64,000 nt of DNA from Rotaria sordida (GCA_905250125.1 CAJNOL010000170.1:124001-188000), one strand, 5' to 3'. Shown: positions 49,708 to 63,000, counted from the stretch's first letter. The notes: a model not told the origin generated them from the sequence alone. Made by a program: numbers and translations.

Positions 49708-52297
49708 ATGATGAATTCGAATCGGCACGTACTGCGGCCGACACAAAATCGACTTCCACTTCAAGATGTTTCATCACAAAAATCTTCATCAATAGAAATA
49801 ATAAATAAAACAAAATTAATATCTAATACAATTCTGCAACAACAACAACAACAACAAGAAAATTTATCACCATCATTAATAAAAAATAAAATTTCAATAA
49901 CATCAAGACCTATTCTTACTGCAATACGTTCTATAAAACAAAATTCAAAAGAAAATGAAAATGACACTCAAATGTTTATTTCACCAATGGTTAAAACAAA
50001 TTTTTTTAATGAACAAAAATTATCTCTATCCGAAACATATAAAACACGTGAACAACTTGAACAAGAATTATATGAATTGTAAGTAAAATAAAAAGAATTC
50101 TTTCCCACATATCTTTAGTACTTATAAATAAAATAATACTTATAACATCATTGATCTTATATAAATATAGTTTTTATTAGTGATTAAATCAGTAAATATG
50201 ATAGAAGAGTAATATTTGTACAACAGCTTTGTCTATAAATTACTCGTTTAGTTACGTACTACTGTTAGAAATCAAATCAGTTATTCTTAGTTTATCTTCA
50301 ACATCGAAATTAAATCTAAACAAGATCAAAGTACAGATTCAAATCTACAGTCTTTGATTTCTTTAATAATAGAATAAAACATTTAAAATAAGAAAATTTA
50401 ACACTACACGAGCAATTAAATGTTGTGGTATAGAGTTTCGTAAGAAATATCCAAATATTATATTGAATGTTCCTCGGATGCTAACTTATGAATATCATTT
50501 TTGTTTTGCTTCAAGATTGAACAATTGACTCATACACAAACTTATTCCAGAATTAATCTTATTTTGATTTTATTTATTTATTTTCCTAGACCTGAATATC
50601 GTCAATCGATCTTTGAACATTTAAAATCAGTAGAACACATGTATGCACCTAGTAAGTATTTCTTACAAAAAAGAAATGTTTTTCGATTATATAAGCATAT
50701 TTTTCTTTTTTTAAGGAATAAATTTTATGGAATATCAATCGGATATAAATTCTGCAATGCGTACAATTCTTATCGATTGGCTTATTGAAGTTACTGATGA
50801 ATATAAATTAAATGATGAAACACTTTTTCTTTGTGTACAATATGTTGATCGGTTTTTATCAACAGTGAATGTAACACGGTCAAAATTACAATTACTTGGT
50901 CAGTTCTGATCTTTTCATAATGAGAAAAGATAATGAATATTCTTGTTGTTCTTTTTTTTTTGTTTCAATTACTTAGGTACTACATGTATGTATGTAGCAT
51001 CAAAATATGAAGAAATGTATCCACCTGCATTAGAAGAATTTTCGTTTATTACGGATAATACATATGAAACAAAACATATTCTTCGTATGGAACAAATTAT
51101 TATGAAAGTAAGTTGATTTAATGTTTAAGAAAAATGTCGTTTCGATAAAAACAAAAACATAATTATCAAATTTTCAACAGAAGAAAATATCAAATATATA
51201 GTGAGGCATCAAACAGTTATATTTTATCTGTAAAATATTAATTCTTGTACAATTATAACGAATTTCTTTTGTATTAATCAATGTACAAGATTTTTCCATC
51301 AGAGATGAACTTTAATCCGATTTTCGTAAGAAAGTTTTGAATTCTATTAAAAACTCAACATGTTTGGAATGAATAACAGTAATTAGACATTTTATTTTCT
51401 TTGATTGATAGAAGAAAGTAATTCGATTATCATTCATGTGTAAGATGAGCTGTCAGTTGTGGATAGAAACTTGAAAGCAATATTATGATAATTATATCCG
51501 ACAGCAAATTCTACTTGTTTATGGTCGATTCTTACGCAAGGCGAGAAAATTTGCTCCCTGAGTCTAAACATCATTTGTTTTGATAATAACTTTTGAAATA
51601 TTATTATCTAATAATTTATCATATGAAAAGATATTCGAAAGTTTTCTCTTTCAATTCATGTAAATGCTATTGTACTTTGAGTATGCATTTTTCAATTATA
51701 TATAATGAAATTTGATGATTTAAAAATTGAAATATATTTACATAGATGCTTAATTTTTCTCTATCCGGACCAACTTGTTATACATTTCTACAACATTATT
51801 TAATTACTCTTAAATCTTCAATATCAACAGATGATAATAATAATAATGATGATCATAAATGTCTTATAATGTTATCGAATTACTTATGTACTTTAACACT
51901 TTTACATGATCGACCATTTTCATCATATCGTTCGTCTATAATAGCTGCTAGTTGTCTTTTATTTGCAATTCAATTACTTAAACAATATTTAAATATTGAT
52001 ATCATATGGTCAAATTATTATATACAATTAACAACATATACACAATATGATTTAAATGAATGTACATTAGCTTTAGCTGAAATACATTCAAAAACATATC
52101 ATCAAGATAAAATAACATCAAGTTTACTTCGACGTTATTTAAATACGAAAAAATATAATGAATCATATCAAAAACGTGTATGTGAAATAATTCATCAATC
52201 AAAATTAGAAGAAGAAGATAATAATGATGATGATATACTTGATTTAACACTTGATGAATTTGAAGATAATAATATTAGTTTAGATCATCATCGATAA
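49708..52297 (+). CDS. CCNA: Cyclin A
   Basis: Five exons (49708-50078, 50590-50651, 50716-50898, 50977-51107, 51746-52297) give 432 aa. Cyclin A activates CDK1/CDK2 in S phase and mitosis and is destroyed by the APC. The N-terminus has RxxL destruction-box candidates (RHVL at residue 6 and RLPL at residue 15) and a Gln run. The first cyclin fold carries the hallmark [18 protein letters not shown] (the MRAIL helix that binds RxL substrates), then [44 protein letters not shown] and the second fold from [18 protein letters not shown]. The C-terminus is acidic and poorly conserved ([20 protein letters not shown]). YPP and FITD in these places point to cyclin A rather than B. Introns 50079-50589 and 51108-51745 are moderately long with nothing recognised. 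Confidence 0.92.
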
Positions 52298-52319
52298 AAT
52301 TTAATATTTTCTTTTCATT

Positions 52320-52325
52320 AATAAA
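52320..52325 (+). terminator. Poly(A) signal candidate, cyclin A
   Basis: AATAAA lies 23 bases after the cyclin A stop codon. Confidence 0.45.
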
Positions 52326-53231
52326 TAATTATCATGCGCTTTCTTTATTTATTGGTTTTGTTTTTGTTACATCATTAGACAATATAAATCATCTTTTTGG
52401 TTTTTTTGTTTTCATTTGAATCTCATTTATTATTCTATCCTATTTTACTTATTAAATTGTCTATCAAATTATTTGGTTTTTTCTTCTGATGCGATTGATT
52501 ATTACTTATGTTTGTTGTTGTTATTCGTATCGTTTCCTCTGTTGTCTATGTATGTGTTAGAAGTGAATTTCTTTCTGTAGACTAAAACAAAAAATACACA
52601 ATTATTCGAATCAAATTGTTTGTGCTCTGGTTTTTTTTCTGTTTATGAACTGAAAAACATTCTTTTTTTTTTGTAATGTGTCAATAATTATTTGAAAAGA
52701 TCGAATATATGTTTTCAATAAGAGCATGTTAAAAAAATTCTCTTGATGATTACTTAATATGTACGTATCAAATGCAGACTAGTGGAAATATATATTAAGA
52801 ATAGGAATTTCATGCTAAGCATTATGTCAAACAAAACTATAACTGAAAATGATATCCTTTGATGTGTGATAAAATTCTAGTTTTGTAAATTTGATTCATG
52901 TCTTCAACAGTTATAAAAAGAAATTAGTCGATAATCAACAAATGAATGATCTGTCATTTGCTTCACATTAAAATAATTATTTCGTAGAATATTCATGTTA
53001 AGAACATGAATAAAGAAGTTTGACATCTGATCTGTTCGTTTTTTTTAATCAAACTTTAAAATTCTAAAGTTAGTTTGCTTTTTTGCTATTGATTTCGAAA
53101 ATTTCTAATTAATACATTTGTAATTGTCATCAAGATACAAGCTCTAAATTTTAATACTAGAGTTTCTCATCGTATAAGGAAGGTCTTCAAATAATTCTGA
53201 ATATATTCATTATGGCCACGAAACGTTAATT

Positions 53232-53833
53232 ACTATTGTCGGAATTTTAAAAAAAGGCCATCGGGCAAAATGCTTATAACTTTTGAACGAAGATACCTAG
53301 AGCCCTGCGGTTTTTGCCATTCGAAAGGGGAGACAAGGGGACGCCTTTTCCTCCAATATTGTATAGAACAAAATCAATTAAAAATCAGCCATTTCTAAAA
53401 AACATCAAAAAAATGCATGAAAACGATCTGTCATTGCGATGAAATTTTGGTTCTGACATGTGATCTAGATAGAGGAACTTCAGATGTATAGTTCAAGATA
53501 TAATTCGAATGATTATCTTTCCACCCTCTAATGTTGAACAAATAAAGTTGTCTCTTCAATCGCACGAAAACTATAGAGTTCTTTTAATTTTTAAGCGTAT
53601 TTTCTTACTTTTCGTCACAATTTCATCTGAATGACAGACCGTTTTTTATACATTTTTTCGATATTTTGTAAAAATGACTGATTTTTAAATGATTTCGTCC
53701 TATACAATATTGGAGGAAAAGGCGCCCTCTTGTCTCCCCTTTCAAATGGTGCAAACCACAGGGCTCTAGCTATCTTCGTTCAAAAGTTATAAGCATTTTG
53801 CCCGATGCCTTTTTTAAAAATTCCGATAATAGT
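53232..53833. mobile_element. 602-base element with about 220-base inverted arms
   Basis: The left arm (about 53232-53460) and right arm (about 53605-53833) are inverted copies with scattered differences. Shared words include cgggcaaaatgcttataact, ttttgaacgaagata, ggggagacaag, ccttttcctccaatattgta and gatctgtcatt against ggtctgtcatt. About 150 bases of unique sequence sit between. It has no coding capacity. The arms are less AT-rich than the flanks. Confidence 0.75.
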
Positions 53834-55682
53834 TGAAAGTATTCACCATTTGATTGTTTGTATATCGTCGTTTGTCCACAAAAAATATTTATGGACATTT
53901 CAATACTGCTTTTAGTGATATTCGCCTATTCCGACAATGAATTTTACTGAACTGTTGGCTAACTGACTGACTAGGATGAAGCCAAATCACTTAGAATACA
54001 AAATATCTCTTTTGCTAATTCTTTTACGCGACTACCAATATTTTCGATGTAGTTCGTATCGTTTTTAAAGGCATCAATTCGATTACAAACAGACTTTTTT
54101 TTATTTTGAACAATAATATTTACATGATCAAGCAATCTATTGAAAGCTGAATCGAATAGTTACGAAATGTATTCACTAGAAAATCAAATGATATATCAAA
54201 ACGTACTAATAAAAGATAGTCAAATATACGCAATACATCTTCGATAATTACCTCAACTGTCGATACTATCTCTCAGGAATCAGTAGGGGCGATAATATCT
54301 ATTAGTGTTCTTGAACATCCTTTACTTATTTTTAGATGCAATTGACGAATGATGTTTCACAAACCGACACGATCGGAACTTGTTCGTTTAAAACTCGTTG
54401 ACGAAACAGATTTCTGCATATCCTTTTCGCATATAAGAGTGATTCTGCTATAGGAGGAATAACTGACTTAATGACTTAAGTGATCTGAAAGGTTGAGAAT
54501 CTCCATAGCTTATCTTCTTATATCTCAATTTGCATCTCATTATATTTCAAGAACTCCGTGTCCACTATTTTCCTAACTTGTTGGATATGCAACGGCGACA
54601 GAAACCGATCGACCGGTAACCATATGCAACCAATAACGGATCTAACCAATCAACCGATCAAACAACACCCGGTTGGATCGATCAAACGATTGAACGATCC
54701 GATAAACTAATCTGCATGAGCCAATACTCACGATTATCTGCTTATAGTACCTAATTTCGCTCCCTCTAAAGGGTCAATTTGCATCTTTGATCGCAGTCAG
54801 TCGACTTCATTTACCGTTTTGATTTATTCAGCCGGCTGCCGTTTTCTATCCATGAATTGTTGACGGTTAGCCGAAGATTGATTATCATCGTTGCATCCCT
54901 ATAACTTGTAAAATGCTATCAGATGTTCCACAGAACGTCTACCCTCGTTTTATATTAGCTCATCTGTTTCAGCTTAATTGTTCAGCTGAACAACGCATAG
55001 ATCATTTAGTCTACCGTTCGATTTGTTCCATAATGTGTCTATATTATCGCTGTCTCTTGCAATATATCGTTCTTGATTGGAAAACAAAGTGATCTTCAAC
55101 AGTTACGTTTGGCATCCACATGATATTGATGTGAACAATAATAAAAGTACAATTGACAATTAAACAAATATTCAACTTTGTATCAAAAAGTAGATGAATA
55201 AATATTACTAGAGCATCTAGTAATCATAAACACATAGAAAAACTAGAAATGAGAATAACGACAAATATCTTCAAACGGAAAATATTAAAAGATAAGACTA
55301 ACAGAGAAACACCCAATTTTAGGATGCTATTCAACTTCATGTTCTGACCATGAGTGGAACTAAGAAAACCCTAGTCTAATTCGTGGCAATTGCGCATTTA
55401 GACAGGAGAACAATAAAGTAAGCGTTCCTTCTATCAAAAACTTTTATCAGCAATAACAAACGAAAAGCAAGATTGTACTAGATCCAATGGGTCTTCAAAG
55501 TCATTTTTACTTATCACTCCACCTACCTTTGGAAACCTAGATTCACTCCTATTCGTGGCCATATTCTGTGGGTCAAATTTTGTGACTTCTTTGGAGAATT
55601 TTGTGCGTATCCGTATCGGAAATGTTGGTTTGTGAATTGTACATCAACAATTTTGATGTAACACAAGTGTGGTAGTTCATAT

Positions 55683-56248
55683 GCAGGTAGTCAAAAAAGT
55701 ATCTCGATACTTATGTATCTTGATTTTCGAGGTAGAAACACACAAGATATTACTTTTCTTTTTTCGCCAGTAGATAGTCCTCACTTCATACTAGATTTTC
55801 TATAAAAAGAAGTAATTTTGATTATTATCTCGAATTACAGGAAGCTTTTCTCACAAAAAGGCCTGATTTTTCAGTACGTCCAAACCATGGCTCTTCTATT
55901 TTTCCTACGAAGATGCTCGTGTTTTTCAAAATCGAAATTATGTCATATGCACAACACTAGAGCAAGGAAAGCTAGTCATATCTATTGACATCATTTTGAA
56001 AGTAACAATAACTTCTACAGAACAGTCTTGCTCTAGATGTACTGAAAAATCAGGCATTCTTCTGAGAAAAGCTTCCTGTAATTCAAGATGATAATCAAAA
56101 TTACTTATTTTTATAGAAAATCTAGTATGAAGTGAGAACAATCTATTGGCTAAAGAAGAAGAATAATATCTCTTGTTTCCGCTGCATGAAATAAGCAATA
56201 CGAAAAAATACGTAGATGCCCGGATATTTTCTTGACTACCTGTAGCTT
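55683..56248. mobile_element. 566-base MITE with long inverted arms and mariner-like tips
   Basis: The tips caggtagtcaaaaaagtatc (left) and the reverse of gatattttcttgactacctg (right) match with two mismatches. A TA follows the right tip. Inner arms also pair: tcacttcatactagattttc, gaagtaattttgattattatc and ttacaggaagcttttctcac on the left have reverse copies at about 56035-56135. No intact transposase frame lies inside. Confidence 0.65.
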
Positions 56249-56995
56249 CCTGAAAATATTAACTAAACTTTAATGTTTTTTTGCTTTGATGTTGAATCTT
56301 CAAAATATAATTATTTATCAACAACTTAGCACGTAAATGGAATTTACATGAATACGCAATATCTTGAGAAAATAATAATGTTACTAACTCGAAGTTTTCG
56401 AGTATTACCAAGTTCATCAGATATAATACCTTAAATTAACGTTTCAAACCTCAGTTTTGGTGATTTAACATTTTTATAAATACTTACGAATGTGCCAAAA
56501 TCCCAGTAAAACAATCATAACTCTCTGTATATAGATTACGGTCACGAATCTTATCAGGATTTTCTTAGCTTCAATTAGTTCTTCCTAACGAAAATATAAG
56601 ACTGAACAGCGTCCAGTACTTGGATTTTGATCCTTTGATACCGATTATCTTTGCACCACTCAGTTTCTGTAGAATACACGAATTTTTCATGAAGTTTCTT
56701 TGAATATTCACATTTCTGTGAGAATAACAGGCATTTGGAATGAATAGACGAGTCAAGATCAGAAAAACAATAATGTCTGATTATTTTTATACTCGTCGTT
56801 TGTCTTGACGACGATACTTTGAGCTTCAAAAATATTATGTACATAAGAGTAGATTAGATTATATTGTAATCTCGATCTCAAGCATTAAGTATTTTCTTGT
56901 TTATGAGCATCGATAACAGATAGACCATAGAAAGTTATTTACTTGTTCCAGTAGTCTAACAGAAACTCGATAGTCACAGTAAATATAAACAGAAT

Positions 56996-57094
56996 CCAAG
57001 AGGGAAACAATTGACTTTTATGACTTTAATATCATTTAGGTCATTTAGATCACTTAGATCATTTAAGTCATAAAGTCAATTGTTTCCCCCTTGG
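56996..57094. mobile_element. 99-base hairpin element
   Basis: The left arm ccaagagggaaacaattgac plus ttttatgactt pairs with the right arm aagtcataaa plus gtcaattgtttcccccttgg. Arms are about 30 bases with two differences. The loop is built from repeats of atcatttaggtcatttagat. It is probably a small foldback MITE. Confidence 0.55.
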
Positions 57095-57310
57095 GCCATC
57101 TGGATTGATAAGCAAGATCAAGAGAGAATACATGCAAATTAAGGAAAAGGTAAACTTCCGCTTGAATTTTTATGGCACGAAAACTGACACAAACATGTAA
57201 TTTAGGATCTCATCTTGTAATAAGTGCATTAATCAATGAGAATGGTTTCCATCGTCCATCAATCAATATGCTCAAATGCGACCAAGAACACTAAATGGAT
57301 TCCATGCATT

Positions 57311-57600
57311 TCATATACTGGATCGGTCAAACATGTTCCGCGCTACGAAAAGAACTTGGTAGGAGATTTGATTATTTAATTGTCCGTGACTCCTTTTTTT
57401 TAGAGAAAATGTACCTTCAATGACTATTATTATCGATAATGCCTCTTGGCATCGGGCTGAAAACTTTACCATAGCCTCTTCACTACAGCCCCAACATATT
57501 CTGAAAATTTCATGCAATTTGCATATGCATAGACCAAAATCGCTTTGAGAGGAGATGGAGGTCGTCTTAAGTGTCCCAAGACTTTTTAGTTTGCCTGTAG
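57311..57600 (+). pseudogene. Relic of a Tc1/mariner/IS630-type transposase and one terminal repeat
   Basis: On the plus strand the words MTIIIDNASWHRAENF (about 57420-57467) match the second catalytic block of IS630/Tc1 DDE transposases (xxLDNAxxHxx). What follows is frameshifted. At 57571-57598 the sequence tgtcccaagactttttagtt plus tgcctg reads, in reverse, as a mariner-type terminal repeat starting CAGG and containing agtcttgggaca, flanked by TA. The left end was not found. Confidence 0.5.
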
Positions 57601-58315
57601 CTGTATTTCAGTAATTATTATCATCTAAGATTTCAAATTCGTATTGTTGATAGAAGCGAGTAAAGATTAAATTTTGATAAAAAGGAAACGTTTTCATCTC
57701 TCTTAGGTGACTAATAATTAGCATTTTATGGCAAAAGGAATGAAATGCTTATATCTCACAAATCATTCAGCAATCGAAGCCTAAACTTGTTGGATGATGA
57801 TCAGCATTCAGTAATAATAATGATCGTATAAATTTAGAAATCCGTAGTTATCATGATCGAGCAATAGTACTCAAAGAGTTAAACAGACCAGTTTTTCACT
57901 CCGGTTGAATTCAGTAATTGAATCAATCGGTTCGGTTCAGTTTCTTCTAGTGAGTAAAATCTTTTTGAATAACAAAAACAAAGATTATACTTCTTGTTTT
58001 TTTTGTTATAAATTTAACTGTTTTATTTTGACATCAATAATAAGAAGAAATAACAGTTAATACAAAAGAAGAAAATAAATAAATAAATAAATATATTTCT
58101 GTGCATGAAATTCTTCGACAAACACAACAGATATTTAATCCAAGGTCCAACAGAAAGAAAAAAAAGAAAAAGAAGAACTGCATACGCACACAAGTAAACC
58201 ATAAATAAGCTACATAAACATAAACATGTGTCTTACACAACAACGACATGTTTTAAATAATTACCAAACAGTACATTTGAATTGTATTTCTTTTTTTGCT
58301 AGTTTTCGTTTGTAT

Positions 58316-59269
58316 TTAATGATGAGAAACAGTTGTACTTCGACCTGTTCCAGCTAAATTATTATAAACAAGTGAACCCGATGCAGGTACATAACAAAAA
58401 GTTGTTGTTGTTGTTTGTGTCATTGTTACAAGTTGTTGTGGTTGAACATTTGTTGTTGATGTATTGCGAGAGAGTACAGCAGAAGCCGAACATGTTTGAT
58501 CCATAACATCAATAGATGATGATGGAGCTATTGAATCTATTGTATTATTATTACCTGCTATTTGATCATGAGAACCTACTGGTGCAGTTGATGATAAACG
58601 AGTTGTTGATAAACGACTAGCAAAGCGAGGTTGATAATCCATTGTAGCACTAGTATTATTTGTTGAAAGTGATGATGATGAACGTTGAAGTCCACTAGTA
58701 TAGTTATTACATGGAGCAGTTCTGAAAATATTTAATAAAGAATTTGTTAATATTCAAATGAATATTTACATTGTTGAAGCCGATGGTATACGTATTGATG
58801 ATGAAGGAAAACGAGGCCGACTTACAGGTGGTGGTCGATAATGATGTTGTTTTTGATGATGATGATAAGTATTTCGTAATGAACGTGATGAACTATGTAA
58901 TGTTGATTGACGTCGATTAGTAAATGTTGATGATCCATTTGAAGTTTCACCACAAAAAGCTGAAGCCGAACTATTACTATTATTATTATTATTCCATAAT
59001 GAAAATCGATCAAAAGCTGTTGTAAGATCATTTGTTGATGAACGACGTTGATCACGTTGTTGTTGTTGTTGTTGTTGATAAAAAGAAGCCTGTTCAGGAA
59101 AGAGTGCATCAACAATAGAAGTCATTTGATTAATATTATTATTTGGTAATGAAACACTAGTTGAATCAGTTGAATTAAATAATTGACGAATACGTTCATT
59201 AAATACACGTTCATCATATGTTGTTGATTGTTGAGATTGATTTTTTGTTTGTGCTTCTGTTGATATCAT
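58316..59269 (-). CDS. Uncharacterised Ser/Thr/Asn/Gln-rich protein
   Basis: Two exons (59269-58770 and 58721-58316) join in phase to 301 aa. The start is MISTEAQTKNQSQQSTTYDE, followed by the one ordered-looking piece, RVFNERIRQLFNSTDS, and by VDALFPEQASFYQ. The remainder is low complexity: a Gln run, an Asn run, HHHQKQHH, PPPVSRPRFPSSS and Thr runs. No signal peptide, membrane helix or catalytic motif was found. Arg-Ser clusters (RSLRNTY, RRSSTND, QRSSSSLS) could be kinase sites. It looks like a disordered regulatory or RNA-associated protein, but that is a guess. The family is not recognised. Confidence 0.62.
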
Positions 59270-60040
59270 TTTCCAATGAACAATATATCAAAGAAAATTT
59301 TTTGATTTTCTTTATATTAGAATTTTACTAGCTGTTTTTTTTTTAATCGACTAGATTAGAACGAACACAACACTACGTTTAATGTATATGTGTGTGCGTG
59401 TTTGTTTATTATGTTTTCTTTACACTATATACATTTATTTACCAGTTCAATTTTATCATTCTCTGTTTCGACGTCGAGTTTCGTTTTTCTCTTTACAATA
59501 AATCATATCAAATGGATTGGAAATGGGTAAAGAATGGAGATCAGATAATAAAAGGTCAAAGAAAAAAAAACATAATGTTTCATCCAGAAGAAGCCGAATG
59601 ATATTATTATTTAATTGACTTCGATTGCACAGTTTTTTTAAACTCAAAACTAGATAATTATATACTCATCATTTTTTGTTATATGTAGGAAAAAAAATCA
59701 ACTTGTGTTTTAATTATGTTTGACAAGTAATATAATCTATTCTTCTTGTCAGCTTGATTCATCTCATATTTAAAAATGGCAACAGATGTTAATAATAAAT
59801 ATTTTATATAATAAATCGTAGCACTAATTGTATGTTTCTTCAAAATCAAAAGAAGAGGAAGAAGATAAATATACAATTTTTGGCTTGACTATCATTTGAC
59901 TTGATTTCTTTTTTACTCAAAGTATCTAACATAGATACACAAAAGAAAATATTAAAACAGTACTAAAAAAATTAATACTCAAAAATACAAACAAAAAAAC
60001 TGCGTGTTTAACAATTTCATGCTTTTCCTCTTTTATAATA
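59270..60040. other. Intergenic, nothing recognised
   Basis: This lies between the start of the Ser/Thr-rich gene and the stop of the P-loop ATPase gene. A 69-codon plus-strand frame at 59392-59601 has no recognisable feature. Confidence 0.4.
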
Positions 60041-63000
60041 TCAACATTTATCTTTATAATATTCTTCAACGCATACTCTTATACTTTGGCTATGATATAT
60101 ATATGAACCTGCTGAAACAGATCTTATAAGAATTGTTTCATCACGAAGTTCATTTAAAATTTTTTGTCTTACAGTAACATCTTTTTCAATTTCAATTAAT
60201 TCATCAATTGTTATTTCAGGTTGGGATGATAAAATACAAAGAACATTAAACAAGAATGTTTGTTCTTGAATAGTTACTCGACATCTAATCTTTTCAATTC
60301 GACGTGCTATATCTTGTAAAATTGATTTACGTATAGCTAAAAGAAATTCAGAAAGTTGTATCTGTTTCTTTTTTGTTTTCATTTGAAAAGGTCTTGATAT
60401 AACTTACTACGAAAGGATACACCACTTTCTAGTTTTGATGCTGCACTTTGTAAACTTTTTATACGTCCTCCAAATAGATTGTAAAGATCTTTGGCCATTT
60501 CCTGAGAGAGATTTCTTTTTTCTATCAAATAAGTCATTGATTCTTCTTCTGAGAGATCAGATATTTCAAGAGATGATGATGCTCGTGTGATACTACTTCG
60601 ACCTTTGAAGAAAAGAAAAAAATATATATTTAATTTTAAAAATTATTATTTATTCTCCAAAATGTTTTCTATCCGTATTATAAACACAATTCTAAAACAA
60701 TCACATTTGTTTTAATACCCGTGCGGTATAACCAATCATCGATCAACTTTACTTGAAGCAAGTTTGAACTCATCAAAGTAAAGAAAACTGACATTGAAAT
60801 CGAAATTACATTATTCAACAGCGTATGAAAGATATCACAAGGTCTGAGATACTCAGTTGACAAGTCTCATCTCTCTGTTGATGAGTATCTAAAAAGCGCA
60901 GCTGTAACGATCGGTATTTTTCGAATTCTATTTAAGGCAGTGACTTTTCTTTAAAATGATTTGGTATTCTAATAGCTTGTTCAAAATCGCGCAATGTTTG
61001 TAAAGTTTAAAGATGTATAGTTTCAGTTTACTGGTCACCGACTCAGTAAAGTTAGTGCACACTAATTACATGGATACACGGATAAACTGGCACCATTCTG
61101 ACTCACTATCAGTATTTACACCAACGTTGCACATTCTTAGTAAAGATTGTTTATTTCTATATCACGTCTTTTCGTAATAAAGAACTAAAATTTAAGTCCC
61201 TTTAGAGTAAATACGTGCGTGTTGTTTTTTAAATTTCGTAATCCTTACTCATATCTTATGGTCTTCATTATCAAAATGTAAGAATCATGTTACATATCTA
61301 GAAAATAATGAACGTGAAAGATGAGAGAGAGATAGTCTTATCTTCTTTGCTTTGAACGTGATCCTCATTATTATCCAACGTTCTGCTAGTCAATTACTGA
61401 ACTCTACCATTATTCATCGTACTTTTGGAAAATCACTAAATAATAGAACTGAAGAAGGAATATATTTTTCGAGAAACGCAAGAATATAAATATAAGTAAA
61501 ATTGAATTAGTCAAGTTTAACGTTGTCAGTTTATATTCATGAACTGATTTTTGCGTTAAAAAATTTTTTGAAACTATTTTACTAACCTTCCATCTGTTCA
61601 AATGGAACTCCAACTGACATAATAAATACAGTAATCCATGATGAATCATCAATAGCAGTTTTAGCTGTATCTTGTAATATTTCAAGCATTTCTGGATTTT
61701 TTTCTGCAAGCATATCACAATTATCAAAGATTAATACAGGTACACAACCATATTTTTTTTTAAAATCAATTGCATATTTTTCAAATATTATTAATACACG
61801 TTCCCAACTTTCTTCTTTTCCTAGAATAAAAAAAAAAAATTAATCATCAACAAAACTTTATCACTAAGTAGAAAAAACAAATTAAAGGTAGAAGCGTGCA
61901 GGGTGAACTCTTTCTCGTACTCTGTACCCTATCTGAGAAAATTTTTCATACCCTTACTCTACTCTATCCTATAGAGCCTACATCCTTATCCTATTTTCTT
62001 AAAAAAAGGTGTCATAAGAAATTATTGAAGGTTTTAGCGAAGATGCTGAACTTTTTAATATTTAACCCTTTGATTTCCAAATTATTTCTACTGGATTGAA
62101 TTGAAGCAAACCGTTAGATTAGGATATGTTGATAGGTGATCTGAAAATAGATGTGAGTATTGTTTAACAGAAGTCTCTCAACTACATTCACAACCCTATT
62201 TCGGTTCCCATACCCACATTCATATCCTCACTTCGGTCTTCTCACTCACACCCATACCAACATACCCGACACTCACCACATCCACATCCTATAATATTCT
62301 TTATTGCTTCATTCCAGTAGATTACATACTAATTTTTATAAATTATATTGTGAAAAATACTTATAAAACATGTGTAGCTCTTCTGCTATTATGGGACTCA
62401 AAGAGTTAAAAGATTCAGTATGACACGTTTGTTTGTTTTTTACAGAGTAATTCATTAGTTTTAACTTCACAATACGATTTTAATTTATGTATCATGGCTC
62501 TCTCATTCTTGTACTCTTACCTTACCGTACCCTGTACACCTCTAATTGAAGGAATATCAATATCCAAGAGTATTATTCATTTGGTAAAAAAAGACAAAAT
62601 AAAAATAAACAAGATCAATAGTTTGAAATGAATCCTTACCATCATCAGGTGGCGCACCAAACATTGTCGATTCGATCCATGTCGATAGACGAATATGTTC
62701 TTTAAAATCAAAATTTATCGCACGAGCAAAAGCCGTACCAAATTTCTCGACATTAGATGGAACTAGAAAGGAATAAACAAGTTTATATACATTTATAATA
62801 ATAATAATAATAATAATAATCAACCATAGACATAAATAACACCTCGACCAACTTCTCGTGCTGCTTGTCGAATTAATGTAGATTTTCTACAATTAAAAGA
62901 AAAAGAAAATTTTTTTCATTTATTCTTTCTATAATTATTAAATATCTAACCCAACTCCATGTTCACCAAGTACAATATAATATGATGAAACAAGTTTATC

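Larger units (their letters stand above)
52298..58315. other. Six-kilobase gene-free block rich in DNA-element relics
   Basis: Between cyclin A and the next gene there is no supported exon. Separately listed elements are at 53232-53833, 55683-56248, 56996-57094 and 57311-57600. The stretch 54590-54710 is unusually GC-rich and holds repeated accgatc/gatcggt-type words. The segment 53880-54480 may contain further transposase debris on the minus strand, but no family motif is firm. A poly(A) signal for cyclin A lies at 52320-52325. Confidence 0.5.

Noticed and set aside
53880..54480. hAT-like transposase on the minus strand
   Set aside because: Some frame pieces read weakly like a transposase C-terminus, but no signature motif was firm enough to name a family.
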